A DNA stretch of 64,000 nt from Gnetum montanum. Its lineage: Eukaryota > Streptophyta > Gnetopsida > Gnetales > Gnetaceae. Position numbers and translations under genes: made by a program. Positions 55,441-64,000 of this stretch are shown here, piece by piece (position 1 is the first letter of the stretch; each line of letters starts with the position of its first letter). The notes beneath the pieces are model-generated. The model worked only from the letters and a program-made list of their open reading frames with translations. It had not been told where the DNA came from and searched no databases. Where the stretch lies: contig MNCI01006835.1 in the NCBI GenBank assembly GCA_015680685.1, positions 101,634 through 165,633 of the forward strand, read 5' to 3'.

Positions 55441-55869
55441 AAGTTTCATTTCTATTAAGAGAAAATTAAAATCTAGATTAACAAAAGTAAGTTAGCCTTT
55501 TTGTAAAAAGCCTCCAATTATTAAATGGCGATGATAGAGTAGCTCGATAAAATAAAGATTTATAAAATATGTCAAAAATCCCATTCAAGTAGCCTATCCC
55601 CAAGCAAGTGAATTAAAAATAAAGCTTCAGGTATTAATGAACAAGGTTATTTAGGACTTTAAATTGCAAAGCCATTAGCAAATAGAGAAAACCATTGAAG
55701 AAAAGCAAGAGTTATCATTCAAGCACTAAGAAGAGCTTTTTAAAGTCCTTTGAATTTTTAGCCAAAAATGTCTCACAAGGAAAATGAAGGGGTATCTCAA
55801 AAGTACCAAGATATTAATATATTTAGCTTCTCTAGTTACTTGTAACATTTCAAGCTAAATATATACCAA

Positions 55870-58440
55870 CATCAGTAATGGATTAATGTTAGGTGCCTAG
55901 AGTTAGAAGTAGAAGAGAAAGATTTATTCAACTTTGATGAGGACCATGATTTGATGAAAAAGATAGGGCTCCAAGCCACAGAAATAATTGAAGACTAGTG
56001 AGAAATATATGAGAAGACCAATCTCCTAATAGCCAAAACTTTTTATGAGAAGGATAAGCTTTGCTTTAAGGGAAATATAGAGCACTCTATTGAAATCAAC
56101 ATTAGAAAGGCATATGAGCTCTATGGTCTTATAGAGCCTAAGATAATAGAAGTAGAAGCTTGCTAGTATAATGAGGAGATGCTTAGTGGAAAATTTTGGG
56201 CTCATCTAGAAATGGGCATGATTTTTAGTCTTCCTCTTGCACAACTTGCAAAAGCGTGAAGATATCACAACACCATTCCTAAAGCCACAAAGCTTATGTT
56301 TCCACCTAGAATTTTTATTTTATATTTGAATTTTTATTTAGGATGTGAAATAAATCTAGTTGCTAATTATCATGTTTAGGCTAGGGTAGCTTTAGAAAAT
56401 AAGAAAAATTTCTTCCCTATACAGTATATGAATGATGTATTACAAAGTAGCTTAATAGAGATTTAGGAACAAGGGGCTTAGTTAAATTGGAGCTCATTTT
56501 CAATGGATTGTTTATTAAGTGAGATTCTTGAGCTTGAAAGGACAACCCCAATTTTTACTAGTATGCATCACAATGTAGAGCTTGACCTCATGATCTCTAT
56601 TATGCTTTCTTTCTAGTCATAAATCAGAAGAGTTAATTTGATGTCCAAGTCCTAGAATTTTTAATGAATTGTATATATTCCCATTTGTTTAAGTTCATTT
56701 TAGGATCCCTTCCACCTTAGATAGATCAACAAATTATTAATGAAATAAGAAGAAACTGTCATGTAGGTATTTTTCTTCATGTCCAATATACTTAGATTTT
56801 AATAACAGTATTTAAGGGATAGGCTTTTAAGCTTTAATGTTCATAGCTCCATATCTTGTAATATTAGAAGTGAGAAGACAAATATGGAAGAGCCCATTAA
56901 GATATGAATACAAGCATAAGGAAGACTTTTCTTTGAAATTCAACTTCTAGGAATTCAGTAATGTAAGATATCTAAAAGGCATGGCCAAGAGGTGTAAAGA
57001 CTAGTGTGATTTTCCTCTAGCTCTAAAGAGAATATATTTGAGAATCAAGACATGCAAGGACCATTAGCCTGATGAAATAGATGTGGTCTATCAGAGAGCT
57101 ATGGATAAAGAGGTTAATCAAGCCAAGGATGAAGCACCAAAATAGTTGAAAATAAGATTATCTATGAAGCTTCTAGCCTTTGCTTAAAGTCAACTAGTCA
57201 TTGAGGTTTGCATATGAATGAAAAATAGAGATCATCCTCTAGCTAGGAATTTTCCTAATGAATACATAGTTTGATGAAAGAGAATTATTTCTTATGAAAG
57301 CTATAAGATCTAGGAGAGTTCATGCCTGATGAAAGATTTCCACTAAATGAAGCTAAATATGTAACAATAAAGGAAACTAGAAAAATAATTATTAAAAGAA
57401 TAAGGGCTAATAAAGAAAGTAGCAATAAGAGCTTCTAAAGTAGCAATAACAATAATAATAGTAAGAGATACTAGAGCAACAACAAAAGGAGTGGTAGATC
57501 TTATTATTAGCTTTAACAAGTTTAGATTTCTCCTTAGAATACTTAATGAAGGGAGCAACTTAGTCCTTCAAGGTCAAGAAAAAAGAAGAAAGAATCATTC
57601 TCAGCCAAAAGCTTCCAACAAAGCTAGAAAATGAAGTGAGATCATCATTCCTCATAAGGAAGATGATCCTCAAACTGGAGGTTAAAAGCTAGTAATGTTC
57701 CATCAAGATATGTCCAACACTATAGCAATTTTAATGAAACATATGGGACAAGTAGCCAATAATTAGATAGCTAAGATTAAATAATTTTTAATGCAAAATG
57801 AGCAAGAAATAGACAGAATAAAACAAGAATTAAGAAGATCCAAGGATGAAAATAAGTAGCTCAAAACTATAACTACTATTAAAGAATCACTACTAAAAAA
57901 TAAAAAATAGGCTATGATACAATCAAAGGAGAAGTTGGCTATTGTGAGCTCCAAGCTAGAATAGGCTAAACAAGGTTAAGCCCATATTATTATTACTTTC
58001 TACAACTAAATTTCCAAGAGTTAATTACTAAAATCAACTACAATAAGGAATGGATACATGAGACCAAAGCTGAAATTGAAGAAGTGAAGAAAAATAAAGA
58101 CATTTTTGCTTAGATGAAACAAAGAGCTCAAGAATTGATCAAAATAGCTATAGAAAAAAGAGAGGCATTACCTTAATGCCAAAGAGATTTTTTGAACAAC
58201 ATGATTTTGATAGTTACAAGGATAATGGTGAAAGCTACTCAAAAGTGATTGGAGCTAGAACAAACTTGTTCAAATGTAAGAGTTACATTAATTGAGCTAA
58301 CTAATTCATTAACAAAATTAAGCACTAATGAGATAAGAGCTGAAGACATTATTAAGAGACTTAATAACACTGAGCTAGCTACATTAAATCAAGCTATAAA
58401 ATTCTACTCAATATTGAAAATTTATCTTAGTAGTTACTGA
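55870..58440 (+). pseudogene. Accessory gene copy on the + strand
   Basis: Decayed frame beginning around LELEVEEKDLFNFDEDHDLM, then KAYELYGLIEPKIIEVEA, LPLAQLAKA, FYLGCEINLVANYHV and, near 56470, EI|stop|EQGA|stop|LNWSSFSMDCLL. The last block matches the element 2 antisense gene (REVMEEGT|stop|YNWTSYFTEGLQ) and the copy at 59569-60640. After a poorly readable 1 kb it ends in a long coiled coil (57680-58440: EQEIDRIKQELRRSKDENK, WIHETKAEIEEVKKNKDIFA, RAEDIIKRLNNTELATLNQA). Nearly every stop in the coiled coil is TAG or TAA where Gln would fit. The element it belongs to is unclear. Confidence 0.5.
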
Positions 58441-59560
58441 TATAAGGATTCTAGATTCAAAGAATAAAGAAAGCATATGAACAATTTAAGCAACTGTCCA
58501 ACTATTTACATCTTTATGAAGAGAATGTAAAATCAATGAGACCATGATCTTATAAAAAATATAAATACCAAAATCTACTATATAAAGCTTTAAGAAAAAT
58601 TATAATAAAGATCTAAAAAAAGGGAAAACACATTTCTGGGAAAAGCTTGTAAAGACTATTTCTATAATGGCATTCTAAACATCTTCAACTTATCTCTTTT
58701 GGTTTTCTCTCAATTTGCATTAAAACTAGATAGCTTTTCTTACTTATTTACCTTCCTTATGCATGGCTACATTTAAGTGAATGATAGGTTTTGAAATAAG
58801 TTGTTTTCTCTAGAAGCTGAGGTTTAGCTTATGTTTATTATTTTTGTTAAATGGGATAGCTTCTATAAGTGTAAATTTTGAATCAGTTTAATGTAGAATT
58901 CAAGTCATCTTTTGTGTAATTTTGAGATTTATGAATAATTTTTAAATCTCATATTCTTACTATGTTTAGCAAAACTTTTATGATTTAGCTTAGGGAAGTT
59001 TGCTAGTAGATAGCTCAACATTAAAGAATGACATATTCTATAAAACTTTTTTTCTCATTATAATAGTTATGTAGAATTTATTGTTAAGTGAGAAGAAAGC
59101 TTTTAATTTTAATTATTAATTTGGGAGATAGCTAAAAGAGATAGCCATTATTTATATACAAAATAATGCTTTCTTTGAAGCATTTTACTGTTAATATAGA
59201 TTTAGCCATAATTAGCTCATTCATACTAGCAAAAGCTATTTGGGAGTATTTGTGCCTTGGTGGAACTAGAGACTAGAAACCACCTAAAATGAGTTATCTA
59301 AATTGCTTACAAGTGGGGGTTATGATCTTGCTCTAACACTAACTTATCCAATCTTTCTACTACCTTAGCTACTTCTACTTCTAACTTCTCATCCAAATCA
59401 TACATATCTATAACTTTGATAGAAATAACTCTCACCTTCTTCATCAATTATACCTCATCCTGTGTGCCCAAGGCATACTACCTTCATCTCATACATTGGG
59501 TTCTTATTAATGAAACATTTCCTAAGTAGTGCCATGCTGTCAAGAATGAAGGACTTAGTC
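58441..59560. other. AT-rich non-coding stretch
   Basis: No gene. A purine run AAGTGGGGGTTA at 59312-59323 followed by TGATCTTGC could be a polypurine tract and LTR start, but no LTR of the expected structure follows, so this is left open. Confidence 0.35.
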
Positions 59561-59568
59561 AAATTCTC

Positions 59569-60640
59569 TCACAACAATGATGCTACCTCCATGGAATCAT
59601 GCAATTCTATGATAAGGATGATCATGATGTTCATCACATATTGATACATGAAATGAGAAAAGTTCTCCTCATTCAATATCTTCCCCTCATGATCAACATA
59701 AGCCATCATTTTCATAAAACATTGAAAAATCTCATAGTAAAAGCTAAAGTTAATGAAGTTAGATCTTTCACCTTTTACAATATCAATGTTCTCTAACTCA
59801 CTAGACATCTTCTCATTCAAATAGCTAGCCCAATCATGGTAAGTTCCATGGATCATGATATTGTAGATAATCATAAGTCTAATTAAAGAAGCAATCTTGT
59901 GCTATCTATTTTACCATAAAATACCCTCTTAATAAAGAGATGATACATGTATACTAAATCATGATTCTCACACTTGGAAATTTTTTAAGACTTGTCAACC
60001 TACTAAACCCATTGAGTAATCACCCGTTAAGTAACAGTTGATAGCTTCTCATCACCCTAAATGATTACGCCAACATCATGGAAATCATACCAATGTCTTA
60101 GAAATCCATAATTCCAAGGTAGGATTACCTTTATACCTTAAACATGAAACACAAATAATATTTTCTAGCTTAAATAATGTCTTACCATAGCAGTCACATT
60201 TGTGAATGAGATGTTAGGAGATATCAATGTGAATAAGTAGATTAATTCTACACATTCAAGGTTGGACAAGTACTTTCTTCCTTCTCTATTAACTAGGCAA
60301 GAATTCCCTACAATGATGTTATGTACAGTGGCTTGTAAGTTTTTCCTCTTCACATTCCCAAGTTGAATGTACATAACCCACAAGGTTTTAATTTCATCTA
60401 CAAAAATAAAACATGAACCATTAAATATGAATTCATATTTAGATAAAGTCAAAATAAAATATAGGAAACCTTGAGCTAACTACTAAACACAAGACTTAGG
60501 AAATCAACATTTTGCAACTTACCCTTAGACACCAAGTGAATGAAAGAACCCTTAGGCCACTCATCCCTTAGTCCAAAATTAGGCTTATCATGAAGCACGT
60601 GAATCGAACTAGCCTATAAGAATTCTTAATATCATTGGTG
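59569..60640 (-). pseudogene. Accessory gene copy on the minus strand
   Basis: Reading leftward: an exon-like end (DKPNFGLRDEWPKGSFIHLV) at a donor GTAAGT near 60516; then an open frame from 60452 with FVDEIKTLWVMYIQLGNVKR and YLSNLECVELIYLFTLISPN to a stop at 60165; then, in the frame 59874-59569, IMIHGTYHDWASYLNEKMSS. These line up with exons 3-4 of the element 2 antisense gene (LTNNLREARLMELFLAVTPD; REVMEEGT, stop, YNWTSYFTEGL), including spacing of about 200 residues. This is the clearest independent copy of the unidentified middle domain. No LTRs could be linked to it. Confidence 0.5.
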
Positions 60641-60969
60641 TTTCTAGGCCTCCTCTACCTCATCTAAAAAACAAGAAAATATGCCAAGATATCAATTCTT
60701 CTCAAGAGCTAACTAACACAACATAAGTTCCAACATCTCTAGATAGGTATTCTCTTGATCAAGATCATCAAACATAAAAGCACATAAAAATAACCTATCA
60801 CATCATATCATAGTATTAAGCCCAAAACTTAAAAGAAATATAACCACCATAACCAAAAGATTATACATGAAGATTGTAAGATGAGTTCTAGTAGGACTTA
60901 ATAGACTCAAGATGCATCAAGGATGTAGTAGTGATATAGTATTAACATTGAACCATTTCTAAGAATGGT

Positions 60970-62100
60970 TCTAAGGATCATTGAACTTAGAAGGGGGGGA
61001 TGAATAAGTTCCCTAAATAAAAAATTATTTGAAGCAAAGCACACACCAAATTTAACATGGTTCCCCAACTTGGATAGTTCACACTTAGAGGGTACATCAC
61101 TAGCACACCTCCAGACTTTGTTCCTTTCAAAATCTGGTTTGCAGGATATCACACCCTATACAAGCTCTAAGCTGCACTTTGAAGTGATTCAACGCTATGA
61201 ATCCACTCAACCTTGTAAGGTCCTAACAAGCTTAGAATGTGGTTTCCAAGATCCCAAAACCTTTACAACTTGACCTTTACTCTGGAGTGTTGTGGCACCA
61301 CACCAACACTTGATAGGAACCAATAGAGAACAATAATCACAAAGAAAGAATGCAACTAAGTTTGCTAATCCTTACACTTTGAGGTACAACTCACTTTGAA
61401 CAATTATAATAGAAAAAAGATTGTACAATGAGGAACAACACTGATTACAATGATTGCTTGATGAATACACTGAAAGTACACAATGCTTGCTATTTTCCCA
61501 ATGATAATGAAGTCTTCTAATAGCCAATATGTTTTTGAAATCATCTTGAAATTTATGCAATAGCTAGTTAACAGTCACTGGAAATGTCTTTTTGTAATGG
61601 AACTTAATTCTAAAAAGAAATCTTTCTACATTAGACCTTCATTTTGCAAAGATATCTTCTTCTCATGAAAGATGTCTTTCTCTTCATAAAGATGTCTGTT
61701 GTTTTCCAAAGACATCTTCTCCTATGTTGCCTTTATTTCTACCAAAAAATCTTCTTTTCCTTGGAGAAATATTCACTTGATGATAGACATCTGCTATTTC
61801 TACAAGACATCTTCTTTGACAATAATTCTTCAATCCTAAAGCTTTCTTCTAAGCTTTAAAGTCTTTGTTCCTTGTCCATGTTCTTAAACTTCCACATGCC
61901 TTCTTGTCTTAATCCAAGTTCTACAAATACAACAACCACACAAACACACAAACATCCTTATGCTCCATTTTTTTAACATTTTGACATACCAAAAGATCAA
62001 CAATCTTACCCTTTTTAGTAATGTCTAAAATTTAAGAAAATGGATTAGTCTATATCACATTATCACAATATATAAGCTACTTCTCCCCCTTTTTAGACAT
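60970..62100 (-). repeat. Possible copia-type LTR
   Basis: On the minus strand AAAAAGGGGGAGAAGTAGC (62076-62094) and a second AGGGGGAGCTTGACTC (62124-62139) resemble sequences just before the 3' LTR of some copia elements. The other end, ATTCATCCCCCCCTTCTAAG near 60993, resembles the C-run seen at copia LTR ends or leaders. A cluster of AAGATGTCTT words lies at 61640-61830. Boundaries are approximate and no pol was found. Confidence 0.35.
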
Positions 62101-62499
62101 GACCAAAAAAAGGTGAGTCAAGCTCCCCCTAAATAGGTGCATATATAAATATTTATTTTTGTTTTTTTTCCTATTTTATATCTTATAAAGATAGAAATAA
62201 TAGAAGGAATTACATGACAAGACAAGGTCCTATCAACATATCTTTGCACAAAGAAGTCAATCGACATTCTGTTGGCACATTTAGCCATTTTATGGAACAG
62301 CAAAGGTGATAAAATATGAATGAGACATAGAAGATATTCAAATAAAAAATATATGATGGTTGTGCCCTATTGATATTTTAATACCAGAGGTTTCATGTGG
62401 AAATTTTTTGAGTGAAGATTTAGTGTTTCCATTTTCAAATGATGATGCCAAGGAAAGAAAAATTTATCATGTCCTTACGTGATAGGAAGATTGAAAAAA

Positions 62500-63500
62500 A
62501 GAATTGAAAAGTTTTATCAATTTAAAAGAGCCCACCTCGTTCGAGAATGCATCAATTAAAATCCCTATTAACCATTGTTTAGTTCATGTTCTATGTTTGG
62601 CCCTGCCTTGCAAAAATACTCTGCCGGAAAGCGTTAGTTTCCAAAACAGTCAGGGCAGCAATAGAAGTGTTCTCCTCAATCTGCAAATATCGGGCACAAC
62701 TGGATTATCATGAAAATCATTCTTGAAATGGCTCTGGATGGTGTCTATGGTTTTGGTGGTAGCATAAACCTCCTGGTTAGAATCATATCCAGCATTCAAG
62801 GCATCCATTTCTTCCTGATTCCCACCGTGAACGCAGCCAGCAGATCCACTTCTTTGTCGCCGCCGACGCCGTCAATATTGATGTTGTTGAAACCCCCGGT
62901 GTACTGATGTTGTCCAAGACGTGACCTTCAAAGTGGTCGCTAGGAGGCTCTAGCCAGGGATAGTATGTACAGACACCCCTGTGATTTCTTGGATTCAAAC
63001 CCCGGAATGATAAAATCACCCAGGAGACCCAGCCTGTTCACACCGAAACCCTTGAATCCGAACCTGCGTTTCAACATTCTGATCCTTACTATTTCATGCG
63101 AATCTGCAAAAATGACCACCTTTGTCCCACGTGAAGGTCTAGCTGTCATTGCACTGCAAAAAATCCATGGGCTAAGAACAGAGGCTGCAAAGAAACTAGC
63201 TCCAGGGACAGGCGTGTTTCCAGCTCATCCCTGTAACTTCCAATAATTTGTGCAAGTTGCTTCCTCGCCAAATAGGGCTTTTTTTCCAAAGAACTCATTT
63301 CAAATTTTTAGGTGGTATGTCATTCACTCCTCCTGGAACCTACCATCCGAAACAGTAGCTATGCCCGATGCCGATGCATTCGATATCACATACCAGTCCG
63401 CTGAACGCGGCAACAAAGACAAAAAGGCACATCAAGACAGGTGTCAAGAGATATTTTGGTTCGATGCTAGTAAACTGGAGTTGCAGTTCATCAAATAAAA
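62500..63500. other. GC-richer, coding-like island of unknown identity
   Basis: Base composition and density of open frames differ from the AT-rich surroundings. On the minus strand readable pieces are MCLFVFVAAFSGLVCDIECI (signal-peptide-like) ending near a possible donor GTAGGT at about 63340, KKPYLARKQLAQIIGSYRDE with LETRLSLELVSLQ (63290-63180), RRFGFKGFGVNRLGLLGDFI, and SDHFEGHVLDNIST. On the plus strand open frames run at 62965-63246 and 63250-63498. I do not recognise any of these and cannot decide the strand. It may be a host gene fragment with introns. Confidence 0.35.
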
Positions 63501-63799
63501 TTTTAAATAATCACAATACCACATACACTAATAGTATGAAGCCCTGGTTATAAGATTATTTTTTTAATTTAATTATCCCAAGGCTTCAAAACATTATTTT
63601 TCAAATATTATTATATAAGTTACTACCTACAAAATATTTGTAATATTAATGTTAAAATGTTTATAATATTATATTAAATATTTGTAGTATTTATTAATGA
63701 TAGCATAAATTCCTCCTAATTTCATGTATAACTTCCTAACTACATAACTTCCTCCTAACTAAATGGGTAAGTTGTAACCTCCTTACTTGGGAGAAAAGT

Positions 63800-64000
63800 T
63801 AGCTAGGATATTTTGGAATGTAACCACCTTTGTACCCTTTAAAAAGGGAAGACATTGGGGTCTCAAAAGGGGATCAGAACTTGGAAGAAGAGATTGATAC
63901 TACACTTTGGAAGGCTACTAGCTAGCACTTGGGCTCTCACTTGGAGACACACTTTGGATTCCGGGAAGAGCTTGTAAGAAGAAATTGTGAACGATTGCTT
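63800..64000 (+). promoter_or_regulatory. LTR-like promoter segment
   Basis: A TATA-like CCCTTTAAAAAGGG is followed by a purine-rich transcribed-like segment (GGGAAGACATTGGGGTCTC). This resembles the U3/R region of LTRs in this window. The window ends before it can be confirmed. Confidence 0.3.

Noticed and set aside
55870-58440. Genetic-code reassignment (TAG/TAA read as Gln) suggested by stops at Gln positions
   Set aside because: Frameshifts and other stops occur in the same region, and the pattern is explained by C-to-T decay in silenced repeats.
59312-60640. LTR starting TGATCTTGC after a purine tract
   Set aside because: The following sequence contains the minus-strand accessory-gene exons, and no LTR end or TATA box at the expected distance was found.

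Overview
This window looks like repeat-dense intergenic DNA from a large plant nuclear genome. It is AT-rich and filled with decayed LTR retrotransposons. The only recognisable host sequence is a dead copy of a plant-type CCR4 deadenylase. The Ty3/gypsy copies resemble the Tat/Ogre lineage in gag, protease, RT and integrase. A gymnosperm would fit, but that is an impression and not proven. No intact protein-coding gene was found.

Layout. 1-9584: element 1, a gypsy element on the + strand. Its 5' LTR is cut by the window edge, gag-protease survives, and pol is deleted down to the integrase tail. It is inserted into a minus-strand element (element C, gag 9590-10560, LTR 10605-11473). Element C lies head to head with a related plus-strand element (element A, LTR 11725-12553, gag to 15293). 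At 15294 element A is interrupted by element 3 on the minus strand, with LTR 15294-16772 and pol 17023-20513. 21160-24200 is a satellite-like tandem array of about 190-bp units carrying hairpins. 24629-27032 is a decayed coiled-coil accessory gene, followed by a third TGATAAA-type LTR (27236-28111). 29160-30308 is the CCR4 pseudogene. 33560-37330 holds remnants of another gypsy element (element 4). An LTR at about 37480-38260 precedes element 2 (38397-52111), which is complete from LTR to LTR with matching CCTCT target-site duplications. 52117-61000 is older debris: a GGTTCTAC hairpin array and more accessory-gene copies. 60970-62100 resembles a copia LTR. 62500-63500 is a short coding-like island of unknown identity.

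Main result. Element 2 carries, between protease and reverse transcriptase and on the opposite strand, an eight-exon gene (48907 down to 44407) with GT-AG introns; reading phase is kept across six of seven junctions. It encodes a HAD/FCP1-like region without its catalytic residues, an unidentified middle domain, a coiled coil and an acidic tail. Pieces of related accessory genes recur at several other loci. In three elements, arrays of a short motif close to ATGRCCTTAAACTAG sit at the same gene junctions: protease/accessory gene, accessory gene/RT, and after integrase. Together these suggest an LTR retrotransposon group with a captured, intron-bearing antisense gene bounded by its own repeat arrays.

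All alignments were made by eye. Degrees of similarity are qualitative.
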